Part shown: positions 18,459 to 26,787 of the stretch, piece by piece | Position numbering within the stretch: position 1 is the stretch's first letter | Layout of the letters: each line of letters opens with the position of its first letter | Assembly (NCBI RefSeq): GCF_036038375.1 | Contig: NZ_CP107935.1 | Span: 558,001 to 622,000 of the forward strand | Source of the DNA: Streptomyces sp. NBC_00414 | GTDB taxonomy: Bacteria; Actinomycetota; Actinomycetes; Streptomycetales; Streptomycetaceae | Length of the DNA stretch: 64,000 nucleotides | Reading direction: 5' to 3' | Notes under the pieces: model-generated | Databases searched by the model: none | What the model was told of the DNA's origin: nothing | The model's input: the letters and a program-made list of their open reading frames with translations, nothing else | Made by a program: the position numbers and the translations under genes

Positions 18459-20477
18459 TCAGCCGGTTCTTTCCAGGAGCTCCTTGAGCACCGACTCGGG
18501 GTCACGGAGCACCGAGTCGAGCAGGGCCTTGTCGTACGCGGAGTCACCCAGCAGGGATCTGGCCATCGACTCGTACTGCTCCCGTACGGGCCCGAGTTCC
18601 GGGGTGCCGCGCTGCGGATGGCCGACGGCGGCCCAGTAGTTCTCGCCGGCGCCGTACGCGGCGACCGCGTGCTCTCCGGCGCCCTGTGCGGCGAGCGCCG
18701 AGGCGAGCAGGTCCAGGCCGAGGGCGATGCCGAAGCTGTCGCCGATGCGGCGCTTGCCGTCGAGCATGGAGGCCGCGTGTCCGACGGCGTCCTCGGCACG
18801 GTCCTCGAACAGCGAGAGCAGCGCCAACTGGTAGTCGGCGTACGACCGGGCCCACCACTCGCCGCGCACGGTGCAGCCCCGGTGCAGCTCACCGGCCTCG
18901 CGGCGGGCCTCCTCGCGCAGTCCCCCGGCCGTCAGGGCGAAGACCCGGATCAGACGGCACAGCACGCGGCCCTCGGAGGCGAAGGGCCCGCCTTCCGCGC
19001 TTCCCAGGGCCGCGTCGACCACGAACCGCGCGGCCATCGGCCGGCCCCGCAGCAGATGGACCAGCCCCAGCAGATAGGCGGCGTGCAGCGCGCCTTCGGC
19101 CTCCTCCTGCGCCGCGGCCTGCCGCTCGCACGCGAGGGCGAGCCGCTGCGCCGCGTCGTGTTCGCCGCACAGCACCCGGGCGACGCCCAGGGACCACAGG
19201 GCCCGCGTACGCACCGCCCCCGGCTCCTCCGTCAGCGCCAGGGCCTCCTCCAGATAGCCGGTGGCCTCCCGCAGATGACCGCAGCAGCTCCAGAAGAAGC
19301 CCAGCAGCCCGGCCATTTCGAGCGCCTGCTGCGGCCGGGTGGCGAGGAAGTGGTCTAGCGCGGCGCACAGGTCGGAGTGGGCCGCGGAGACCCACCGGTA
19401 CGCGTCGATCTGTGTCGGGCCGAGCCAGTCCGCGTGGGCCCGCCGGGTGCGGCGCAGGAAGTACGCCGCGTGCCGCTCCGACAGCACCGTGGTCTCGCCC
19501 AGCTCCCCGAGCCACATACGGCCGTACTCGCGCACGGTGTCGAGCATCCGGAAGCGGCCCTCCGCGCGGGACACCACGGACCTGCGCTCCAGCCCCGCCA
19601 GCGCCCGCTCGACGTCCGAGGCGCGCAGGGCTTCGTCGGCGCACACCGCGCGCACCGCGTCGGCGTCCACGGCGTCCCGGAACACCGAGAACCTGGCCCA
19701 CAGCAGACGCTCCGCGGGCTCGCACAGCTCGTGGCTCCAGCCGATCGTGGTGCGCAGCGTCCGATGGCGGAAATGGCCGGGGCCCGGGTTCCGCGCGGAG
19801 AGGTCCAGGCGTGAACGCAGACGTTCCTCGACCTCGCCGAGCGTGCGGTGGGCCAGCTGACCGGCCGCCAGCTCCAGCGCGAGCGGGATCCCTTCCAGTT
19901 TCCGGCACAGGCGGGCGGCGATCCTGATGTCCTCCGGGCCCATCGGGCCGGTTCCGGTCGCGGCCGCGCGACGGCGGAAGAGTTCCACGGCGTCGGACGC
20001 CGGGGGCAGCGGTTCCACGATCACGCGGTGCTCGCCGTCGACCCCCAACGGCTCCCGGCTGGTGGCCAGCACGGTCACTCCCGGGCAGTCGTCGAGGAGC
20101 CGGGCGAGCAGTTCACGGCAGGCCGCCGAGAGGTGCTCGCACGAGTCCAGCACCAGCAGGACCTCCTTGCCCGCCAGCCATGCGCACAGCGCGTCCAGCG
20201 GTTCGGCCGTCGCGTGATCGGCGAAGTCGAGGGCGTCGGCGACCGTGGCGAGCAGCAGGCGGGCGTTGGTCAGCGGCCACAGGTCGGCCCAGGCCACTCC
20301 TCGGGTGCCGGCGCTCATCACCTGCTCCGCCGCGTGCAGCGCGAGCCGGCTCTTGCCCACGCCGCCCACGCCGGTGAGGACGACCAGGCGGTGCCGGTCC
20401 AGGGCGTCGGCGACATGTGCCAGTTCCCGGTGTCGTCCGACGAGGTCGTCCGGGGGTTCGGGCAGGTTTCTCAGCAC
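18459..20477 (-). CDS. AAA/NB-ARC ATPase with TPR-like repeats
   Basis: A 672-residue regulator-type ATPase. Residues 8-30 (PPDDLVGRHRELAHVADAL) open the module, VVLTGVGGVGKSRLAL is the Walker A loop, and VLLVLDSCEHL is Walker B; EGIPLALELAA is the GLPLAL motif of NB-ARC/STAND proteins. After about residue 290 follow helical TPR-like repeats. The relatives are AfsR/LuxR-type regulators, but no SARP domain precedes and no LuxR HTH ends this one, so it should signal through partners. GTG 20477 is chosen for length and for the domain start; upstream frame runs into the neighbour. Confidence 0.82.
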   Translation of the reverse strand: MLRNLPEPPDDLVGRHRELAHVADALDRHRLVVLTGVGGVGKSRLALHAAEQVMSAGTRGVAWADLWPLTNARLLLATVADALDFADHATAEPLDALCAWLAGKEVLLVLDSCEHLSAACRELLARLLDDCPGVTVLATSREPLGVDGEHRVIVEPLPPASDAVELFRRRAAATGTGPMGPEDIRIAARLCRKLEGIPLALELAAGQLAHRTLGEVEERLRSRLDLSARNPGPGHFRHRTLRTTIGWSHELCEPAERLLWARFSVFRDAVDADAVRAVCADEALRASDVERALAGLERRSVVSRAEGRFRMLDTVREYGRMWLGELGETTVLSERHAAYFLRRTRRAHADWLGPTQIDAYRWVSAAHSDLCAALDHFLATRPQQALEMAGLLGFFWSCCGHLREATGYLEEALALTEEPGAVRTRALWSLGVARVLCGEHDAAQRLALACERQAAAQEEAEGALHAAYLLGLVHLLRGRPMAARFVVDAALGSAEGGPFASEGRVLCRLIRVFALTAGGLREEARREAGELHRGCTVRGEWWARSYADYQLALLSLFEDRAEDAVGHAASMLDGKRRIGDSFGIALGLDLLASALAAQGAGEHAVAAYGAGENYWAAVGHPQRGTPELGPVREQYESMARSLLGDSAYDKALLDSVLRDPESVLKELLERTG

Positions 20478-20610
20478 GGTGATCGTCTCTCGTCGGCATG
20501 GCTCGGACAGTGCCCGCCGTGGGGTCGGGCGCGCTTCCCACCCTTGATTCCGGACCACCGGGTCTTTCGGACGCACCCCCGTCCGCGAAACCCGGGGCGC
20601 GGGCTCCCGA

Positions 20611-20616
20611 TAGCGT
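20611..20616 (+). promoter_or_regulatory. -10 box of a leaderless promoter
   Basis: TAGCGT ends six nt before ATG 20623 and fits TAnnnT; no Shine-Dalgarno precedes the start codon. Confidence 0.45.
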
Positions 20617-20622
20617 GCCGAC

Positions 20623-21771
20623 ATGCGCGAGTCACTGTCCGAACCGCCCCCGCCCGCCGCCGCCCGCAGAGCCCATGAGCTGGGTCTCTCCGTCGGGGGC
20701 CTGCCCACGGGAACGCACAACGCCCTGACCGATGTGCCCGGTGTCCGCGTCGGGCACACGACGCTGGTCCGGCCGCCGCTCGTACACAGCGGTGTCACCG
20801 CGATCGTGCCGGACGGGGTGGGCCCCGGCAGCCCGCTGCCCGCCGGGGTGTTCGCGGGCAACGGCTACGGCAAACTGCTCGGCACCACTCAGCTCGCCGA
20901 ACTGGGCGCGCTGGAGACGCCGGTGCTGCTCACCTCGACCCTGTCCGCCTTCCGGGTCGCGGACGCCCTGGTCGGCTGGGTCCTGGAGCGGCCCGAGGGG
21001 GCGTCCGCGCGGAGCCTGAACCCGGTCGTGGGGGAATGCAACGACGGGCTGCTGTCCGACATCCGCTCGCGTCCGGTCCGTGAGGAACACGTCCGGGCCG
21101 CGCTCGACACCGCGTGCGGCGGGCCGGTCGCCGAGGGCAGTGTCGGGGCGGGCACCGGGATGACCGCGCTGGGGTTCAAGGCCGGCATCGGCACCTCGTC
21201 ACGGCGTGTGCCGCTGGCCGGCCGTGAGGTGACGCTCGGGGTTCTCGTCCAGGCCAACTTCGGCGGCACGCTGCGGGTGTCGGGCCGTGTCGTCACACCG
21301 GCCGACGTCGGCGTCCCCACCACGGACCCGGACGTCGGCCCGAACACCTACTCCGACAACGGCCCGGAAGCCACCCGGGAGGCCGGTTCCTGCATGATCG
21401 TGGTCGCCACCGACGCGCCGCTGGACGCCCGCCAGTTGACCCGTCTCGCCCGGCGCGCCGTCTTCGGGCTCGCCAGGGCCGGAGCCGCGTACGGCCACGG
21501 CAGCGGCGACTACGGCCTCGCCTTCGGCACCTCTCCCCTGGGCACGCCCGCCGGGCCCGCCGTGGTGCCCGACGACCGGCTGGACCCGCTCTTCGTCGCC
21601 GTCCTCGACGCCGTGGAGGAAGCGGTTCTCAACTCGCTGCTCACCGCCACCACGACCACGGGCCCGTACGGCCACACCCGGCGTCCCCTGCCCGCGGCAC
21701 CGCTCCTCGCCCTGCTGAACCGCAGGGATCCGGGCGCCGCGGGGAGCCTCAGCGGTACTCGTTCTCCTTGA
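20623..21771 (+). CDS. P1 (S58) family peptidase, DmpA-like
   Basis: A 382-residue L-aminopeptidase/D-esterase. The family N-terminus NALTDVPGVRVGHTTL is present, VVGECNDGLLSDI forms part of the active site, and the precursor is cut before the nucleophile in the motif AGSCMIVVATDAPL, with Ser at residue 256 and the preceding Gly as the cleavage point. The mature enzyme is an alpha/beta heterodimer assembled into oligomers. The transcript appears leaderless. Its last codons and stop lie in a 23-bp tandem duplication. Substrate preference cannot be read from sequence. Confidence 0.9.
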   Translation: MRESLSEPPPPAAARRAHELGLSVGGLPTGTHNALTDVPGVRVGHTTLVRPPLVHSGVTAIVPDGVGPGSPLPAGVFAGNGYGKLLGTTQLAELGALETPVLLTSTLSAFRVADALVGWVLERPEGASARSLNPVVGECNDGLLSDIRSRPVREEHVRAALDTACGGPVAEGSVGAGTGMTALGFKAGIGTSSRRVPLAGREVTLGVLVQANFGGTLRVSGRVVTPADVGVPTTDPDVGPNTYSDNGPEATREAGSCMIVVATDAPLDARQLTRLARRAVFGLARAGAAYGHGSGDYGLAFGTSPLGTPAGPAVVPDDRLDPLFVAVLDAVEEAVLNSLLTATTTTGPYGHTRRPLPAAPLLALLNRRDPGAAGSLSGTRSP

Positions 21772-21809
21772 ACTCGATCACCCGGGCTCCTTGAACTCGG
21801 TCACCCGGG
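21764..21809. repeat. 23-bp tandem duplication at a gene end
   Basis: Two adjacent copies of a unit starting CTCCTTGAACTCG (21764-21786 and 21787-21809) with one mismatch. The stop codon of the P1 peptidase gene lies in the first copy, so the second copy is outside the coding sequence. Confidence 0.9.
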
Positions 21810-21828
21810 CACGGCGTTCACCGAACTC

Positions 21829-23808
21829 TCAGGGCTGGTGGCTGGGTACCGCGTCCTGGGGCCCGGAGTCGGGACCCGCCAAGCGTGGGTCCGCGGGGCG
21901 GGGGGCGTAGATGGGAGCGTCGGCCTGGTAGAAGAGGTCGATGTCGGCCTCCTCGCCGCCGACGATCAGGGTGTCCCACGCACCGCTCTCCTGGAGCGTC
22001 CGCAGGGTCGACGGCGCGAGCGTGGCGAGGTGTTCACGCAGTTCCTCGTCGCTCGGCATGCCGGGAAGCCGGGTCTCAAGCCGGTCGCGTATCGCGCGCA
22101 TCCGTTCGAGCAGCGCGCCCAGGTCGGGCTGTTCTGCCTTGGATTCGGCCTCGGCGGAGCCGGTGGCCCGAGCCGGGACCGCGACGGGCGGCGCCTGGTC
22201 CTGCTCCATGCTGCGGGCGATGATGTCCTTGATGGCGCGGGTGGCACCCTGCTCGTCGGTGGTGACCATGGCGTTCCACGCGCGGCTCTTGTGCCGGTAC
22301 TGCAGCATGGACATCGCCGCCTCGTGCCGGATGAAGTCGGCGTCGCGCAACGGCCGGCCCTGCCAGGTGCGGCTGAGCGAGCGGGCGAGGGACACGGCGG
22401 AGGCGAGACCGCTGTTGAGACCGCGCCCCGGCCAGAAGTGGATGGCGTTGGCGGCATCGCCCAGCAGGAAGCCGTACGTTCCCGGGGTCGTCGCGGTGGC
22501 GCGGGTGAGCTGTGCCGTGAACCTGGGGCGCTGCACCATGTCGAGCCGGAACGAGGTGATGGCGCTGAGGTCGTCCTCGGCCACGCCGAACAGCTTCAGG
22601 CCCTCCCGGATCCGCTTCCACAGATGCGAGCCGCGCAGCAGGGCGGGCAGGAAGAGGGTGCCGTGGGTGGGACAGACGAACTCGTTGTCCTCGTGGCGGC
22701 TCATGACGCAGGGGCGGGCGGCGATGCACTCCTCGAAGACCTGGCGGACGGGATCGATGCCGATCACGGCCTTGGTCTCGTCACGGGTGAGCCGCATGTT
22801 CAGGAAGCCCTCGCCGCGCAGCGAGTTGAGCAGGAACCTGTTCTGCGACACGGTCAGCAGGACGCTCATCTGGTCCGTGAGCGGCGACTTGACCCGCAGC
22901 CCCAGCACCACGTCCTGGAGGTGTTCGCCGTCGAGGGAGTAGATGGACGCGTCGGCCGCGCCGAAACGGTCGGCGTAGTGCTCGCGGGTGCGGGAACGTC
23001 CGCCGTCGCAGATCGCCAGAACATGGTCGTTGGCGACCCGGTGCGCGTGCTCCGTGGGGTCGAAGCGCTTGGGCACGAGCCGGATCGCCGACTTGCTGTT
23101 GGCCAGTTCCAGCAGCTGGTCCTCGACGTAGGCGATCCGGATGTTGCGGGGAGGCCGGCCTTCGACGGAGTCCGGCCCGACGGGCCACATCTCGGAGAAC
23201 TGCCCGGAGCCGAACAGCGCGGACTGCATCTCCTCGGTCAGGGCGAGGTACTGCCGGCTCTGGATGGTGACGACCTGCTGGCGGCGTACGTTCCCCTGTG
23301 TCTCGTCCTTCCAGGCCACCGTGGAGCCGGTCTTTACCCACCGTCCCTCGTAGACGGTGATGAACACGCGTCCCTGCAGGGCGTTCTCCAGCAGCAGCGC
23401 GAAGGCGAGGCCGACCGGGCCGCCGCCTGCGATCGTGACGCGGAGGGCGCTGGGGTTCGCCAGGGCCGTGGGGCGCGGCACATCGAGCTGGGAGAGGTCC
23501 ATGACCGTCTCCAGAGCCTCCTGCGTCTCGAACAGGAAGGTCTCGTCGCCGATCCGGATGACATCGCCCGGGGCCAGCGCGTGCCGTGTGACGCGCTGTT
23601 CGTTGACGTAGGTGCCGTTCCTGCTGTTGCGGTCGTGGAGGACGAACGTGTCGTCCTCCACGACGATCTCGGCGTGCAGCCGGGAAGCGCTGGTGCTGAC
23701 GATGATCACATCGTTGTCGCTCTTACGACCGAACCGCAGGGGCGCGGTGCCCAGCACCACGCTCTGACCGCTGAAGGGACCCGTGCGTCCCACGATGACC
23801 GACGACAC
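21829..23808 (-). CDS. FHA domain-FAD monooxygenase fusion
   Basis: A 659-residue fusion. Residues 20-95 form an FHA domain with the phosphothreonine-binding pattern FGRKSDND, SASRLHAEI and NSRNGTYVN. Residues 122-520 form a flavoprotein of the group A type: GGGPVGLAFALLLENA (128-143), CDGGRSRTRE (267-276) and LGDAANAIHFWPGRGLNSG (449-467), the FAD-ribityl motif. The C-terminus (about 520-659) is charged and Pro/Ala-rich. AAGGAG precedes GTG 23808. The gene follows the Ser/Thr kinase on the same strand, so kinase-made phosphothreonine may dock or control this enzyme. Substrate unknown. Confidence 0.85.
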   Translation of the reverse strand: MSSVIVGRTGPFSGQSVVLGTAPLRFGRKSDNDVIIVSTSASRLHAEIVVEDDTFVLHDRNSRNGTYVNEQRVTRHALAPGDVIRIGDETFLFETQEALETVMDLSQLDVPRPTALANPSALRVTIAGGGPVGLAFALLLENALQGRVFITVYEGRWVKTGSTVAWKDETQGNVRRQQVVTIQSRQYLALTEEMQSALFGSGQFSEMWPVGPDSVEGRPPRNIRIAYVEDQLLELANSKSAIRLVPKRFDPTEHAHRVANDHVLAICDGGRSRTREHYADRFGAADASIYSLDGEHLQDVVLGLRVKSPLTDQMSVLLTVSQNRFLLNSLRGEGFLNMRLTRDETKAVIGIDPVRQVFEECIAARPCVMSRHEDNEFVCPTHGTLFLPALLRGSHLWKRIREGLKLFGVAEDDLSAITSFRLDMVQRPRFTAQLTRATATTPGTYGFLLGDAANAIHFWPGRGLNSGLASAVSLARSLSRTWQGRPLRDADFIRHEAAMSMLQYRHKSRAWNAMVTTDEQGATRAIKDIIARSMEQDQAPPVAVPARATGSAEAESKAEQPDLGALLERMRAIRDRLETRLPGMPSDEELREHLATLAPSTLRTLQESGAWDTLIVGGEEADIDLFYQADAPIYAPRPADPRLAGPDSGPQDAVPSHQP

Positions 23809-23981
23809 TCAAACTCCTTGCAGACACGCCCCGTTGCCGGAACGGGACCGCGCCGGGGCGGCCGATCCGGCACAAGAGCCAACTGGACAGACTGAAATAA
23901 CTGAACCGACCGGACCGACCGCACCGACGGGCCTGTCCGGACCGCGTGGACCGACTGGACCGACTCGGCCGTCACGAAAAG

Positions 23982-24013
23982 GGAACCCGGGTGCGACGGA
24001 CACACCGGGTTCC
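23982..24013 (-). terminator. Intrinsic terminator after the kinase gene
   Basis: On the minus strand GGAACCCGG-N14-CCGGGTTCC forms a 9-bp stem followed by CTTTTC, 86 bp after the kinase stop. It separates the kinase from the FHA gene, so the latter may have its own promoter within 23809-23980, a stretch with many CCGACC-type repeats. Confidence 0.6.
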
Positions 24014-24099
24014 TGGTCCCGGAACGGTACGGGCCGCATCGAGCCGGTCCGGTCAGTGGGCGGCGGCGGGCCGCGGGCTAATGGCCACCGCCCGGACCG

Positions 24100-26124
24100 T
24101 CACTCGCATGTCAGTGTGAACGGCACCGTGTCGGAGATCGTCTGCTGCGACGACTTGATCTCCACGCCCATCGCGCTCGCCAGCGTCCCCTGCTGCGCGT
24201 ACGTCGTCACACGTATCGTCTCCTGGTGGGTGCGGGGGCCGCCCTCCGAGAACGACAGCGCCCGCCAGGTCTTGTCGACCACCGAGCCTTCCGCCGAGAC
24301 CCATCGGTAGGTGAACCGCACCGGCAGCTCCGTCACCTCGAAGGTGGCCGTGAACGCGGGTGCCTCCCCCTGCGGTGGCGGGCAGCTTCCCGCGTAGGTC
24401 GTGTTCGTGCCCTTGACCGACACGTTCACCGGCGGCTGCCCCGCGGGGGCCGGGCTCTCGCCTCCCGCGGAAGGGGAGCCGTCCTGTGCCTGCTGTGCGG
24501 GCGAACTCTCCTTCGCCGTGGCTCCCTTGCCGTCCGCCTTGTCGCCGTCGCGCGTCAGGGCGTACCCCAGTCCTCCCACGAGCAGGGCGCCCACGACCGT
24601 CAGCGCCGCCAGCATGTACGTCTTGCGCCGACCGCGCCGCGACTGGAGGGGGGCGCTCGTCTCTGTGGTGACCGGGTCTGTGGTGACCGGGCCGGTCACC
24701 GTCGGGAGCGAGTCCGGAGACAGAGCCTGCGGGGGTGTGACGGGAGTCGCCGGGTGCGCGAGAGGTGCTGCCTGGTGTGTCGGGGCTTCGGACGTTCCGG
24801 CGGCGGCGTTCACGGTGTCGTCCGAGGACACGGATCGTGAAGGGGCGGGGTGTGTATCGCCGGCGGCCGTCGCCGAGGTGCCGGAGGAGGTCTGCCCCGG
24901 AACGGCGGGCGTGCCGCCTGTGTCCGTCGCCGTGGCGTCGAAGGACGCGGCCTGCGGTGAGTGGGGCGCTGATCCGGTGGGCGCGTCGGCGGTGGTCGCC
25001 GCCGTGGTGTCCGCGTAGGAGGACTGCGCCGTCGCGATGCGTGGGTCGGCGGTCCGCTCGGAGCCGGTCGCCGTCGGTGCGCCTTCCGCCGTCGTGACGT
25101 CGGAGGACGAGGTCCGCGTCGAGGAGTCCGCCTCCCCGGTGGGCGCGTCGGCGGTGGTCGCCGCCGTGGTCTCGGCGAAGGGGGACTGCGCCGTCGCGAT
25201 ACGTGGATCGGCGGTCCGCGCGGAGACGGTCACCGTCGGTGTGGACTCCGTCGCCGTGGAGTCGGCGTCGGGCGTGCCACCGGCGGCTATGAGCCGCAGG
25301 TCCCGTGCCGTCTGTTCGGCGGAGGCCCGCTCGGCGGGGTCCTTGCGCAGGAGGCCGTCGATGACGGAGGCCAGCGGACCGGCCCGGTGCGGGGCCGGCG
25401 GGTCGTCGTCGACGACGGCGCGCAGGGTCCCGAGGGCACTGTCCTGCCGGAAGGGCGAACGGCCCTGGACGGCGGTGTGCAGCAGGACGCCGAGGGACCA
25501 CAGGTCCGTCGCGGGACCCAGAGCGCGGCCCAGTGCCTGTTCCGGCGCGAGGTACTCGGGGGAACCGACGACCTCGCCGGTCATGGTGAGCGCGGTGTCG
25601 CCCACCACCATGGCGATGCCGAAGTCGGTGAGGATCACTCTCTGGCCGTCGTCGGCGAGCAGGACGTTGGCCGGCTTCACGTCGCGGTGCAGCACATCGG
25701 CGGCGTGCGCGGCGCGCAGTGCGCCCAGGACCTCCGCGCCGATCCGCGCGGTCTCCTGCGGGCTCAACGCACCCTGTGTCGCGATCAGTTCCGCGAGCGA
25801 GCGGCCCCGCACCAGCTCCATCACGATCCAGGGGCGGTCGCCGTCGGTGACCACGTCGTGAACGGTGATCACGCTGGGGGCGGTGATACGTGCCGCGGCC
25901 CACGCCTCCCGCTCCAGCCGGGTGTACATGCGCTGGATCTTGTCGGCGGACAGCCCGGAGGGGGCGCGCACCTCCTTGATGGCGACCTCGCGGCGCAGCA
26001 CCTCGTCACGAGCACGCCACACGGTTCCCATGCCGCCCTCCCCGAGGGTGGACAGCAGACGGTAGCGATCAGCGACCAGCCGCTCAGGGCTCGCATCCGG
26101 AGACACTGTGTCCTGGTGGTCCAT
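24100..26124 (-). CDS. Transmembrane Ser/Thr protein kinase (PknB-like)
   Basis: A 674-residue membrane kinase. The catalytic domain has GEGGMG (28-33), Lys50, HRDVKPANVLL (146-156), DFGIAM (167-172) and SPEYLAPEQ (188-196); Thr residues around 177-182 form the activation loop. A Thr/Ala/Pro-rich juxtamembrane linker contains a 162-bp-period duplication. One membrane helix lies near 502-522 (YMLAALTVVGALLVGGLGYAL), and the 150-residue extracellular C-terminus is a small beta domain with two Cys, not PASTA repeats. GGAG lies 11 nt before ATG 26124. Autophosphorylation and phosphorylation of the neighbouring FHA protein are inferred. Confidence 0.93.
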   Translation of the reverse strand: MDHQDTVSPDASPERLVADRYRLLSTLGEGGMGTVWRARDEVLRREVAIKEVRAPSGLSADKIQRMYTRLEREAWAAARITAPSVITVHDVVTDGDRPWIVMELVRGRSLAELIATQGALSPQETARIGAEVLGALRAAHAADVLHRDVKPANVLLADDGQRVILTDFGIAMVVGDTALTMTGEVVGSPEYLAPEQALGRALGPATDLWSLGVLLHTAVQGRSPFRQDSALGTLRAVVDDDPPAPHRAGPLASVIDGLLRKDPAERASAEQTARDLRLIAAGGTPDADSTATESTPTVTVSARTADPRIATAQSPFAETTAATTADAPTGEADSSTRTSSSDVTTAEGAPTATGSERTADPRIATAQSSYADTTAATTADAPTGSAPHSPQAASFDATATDTGGTPAVPGQTSSGTSATAAGDTHPAPSRSVSSDDTVNAAAGTSEAPTHQAAPLAHPATPVTPPQALSPDSLPTVTGPVTTDPVTTETSAPLQSRRGRRKTYMLAALTVVGALLVGGLGYALTRDGDKADGKGATAKESSPAQQAQDGSPSAGGESPAPAGQPPVNVSVKGTNTTYAGSCPPPQGEAPAFTATFEVTELPVRFTYRWVSAEGSVVDKTWRALSFSEGGPRTHQETIRVTTYAQQGTLASAMGVEIKSSQQTISDTVPFTLTCE
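24977..25242. repeat. Internal 162-bp-period duplication in the kinase gene
   Basis: Two copies of about 104 bp (24977-25080 and 25139-25242) encode nearly the same peptide, each with TADPRIATAQS and TTAATTADAPTG, in the kinase linker. The spacing is a multiple of three, so copies can be gained or lost in frame. Confidence 0.85.
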
Positions 26125-26269
26125 CGGGGAGGATCTCCCTTGTCTTCTAGGTGTGAATGAGCGCCCGGACGTTGTGCGTCCGATCGGCACCTCTCGCCAC
26201 CCCGGTGCTCTTGACTACCAACTACGTGCAAGGCAGGGGCCGTTCGGTTGCTGCAGTCTAGCCCTGCCG

Positions 26270-26308
26270 TCAGTCGCATTCGGACAACGTCAGTCGTAAA
26301 TTGTCCGT
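26270..26308. promoter_or_regulatory. Operator-like palindrome with paired direct repeats
   Basis: CGGACAA-N13-TTGTCCG (26282-26308) is a perfect inverted repeat; GTCAGTCG occurs at 26270-26277 and again at 26290-26297, 20 bp apart, placing the copies on the same face of the helix. It lies 146 bp upstream of the kinase start. Confidence 0.45.
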
Positions 26309-26512
26309 ATCTGTTCAGACCACACCGGTTGGCACTTCGGATTGCGCGTGGGGTGGGGACCGGGGCCACCGGATGGCTGCCCACTGGGCTTTCGCGCCGC
26401 GCATCGCGCCTGGTGACGCGCCCCAACCGGCCGCTGTCCCGGCAGGTGGACCACGTACATGAACGGGTCAGACCGCGCAGGCGGCGCATCGGGGAGCCCT
26501 GCCGTCCGGTTC

Positions 26513-26557
26513 CGCGCGTTCGGCGCGTTCGGCGCGTTCGGCGCGTTCGGCGCGTTC
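26513..26557. repeat. Five 9-bp tandem repeats (GGCGCGTTC)
   Basis: Four perfect GGCGCGTTC units (26522-26557) and one variant before them. Non-coding in my reading, though the frame would give Phe-Gly-Ala or Asn-Ala-Pro repeats. Confidence 0.9.
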
Positions 26558-26787
26558 GACCGGCGAGTCTTGCCGCCCGGGTTCGACCTGTGCACGACAA
26601 AAAGCTTGCATACGGCAACAACGCCGGAATCCTGGACCAGATGCCTCTTATAGGCTTGGCCTGTTCTGGGGCTGCCGGGCAATGGTGCTCAGCGCGACGG
26701 ACCAGGGACCAGGGGGACTGGAGATGCCCCCGGGCCCGGCCTCGCCTCCCATTGCCGGACCACCGTCTTTGAAAGGTCTCCCGCACC

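Larger units (their letters stand above)
26125..26787. other. 663-bp intergenic region upstream of kinase and MFS genes
   Basis: No convincing gene. It holds an operator-like palindrome with two direct repeats (26270-26308), five 9-bp tandem repeats (26513-26557), and a less G+C-rich stretch at 26590-26660 that probably contains the MFS promoter. Both long open frames across it are repeat-driven and lack ribosome sites. Confidence 0.5.

Noticed and set aside
26290..26682. Minus-strand frame with Asn-Ala-Pro repeats.
   Set aside because: Its repeats come from the 9-bp tandem DNA repeat; no ribosome site and no recognisable fold.
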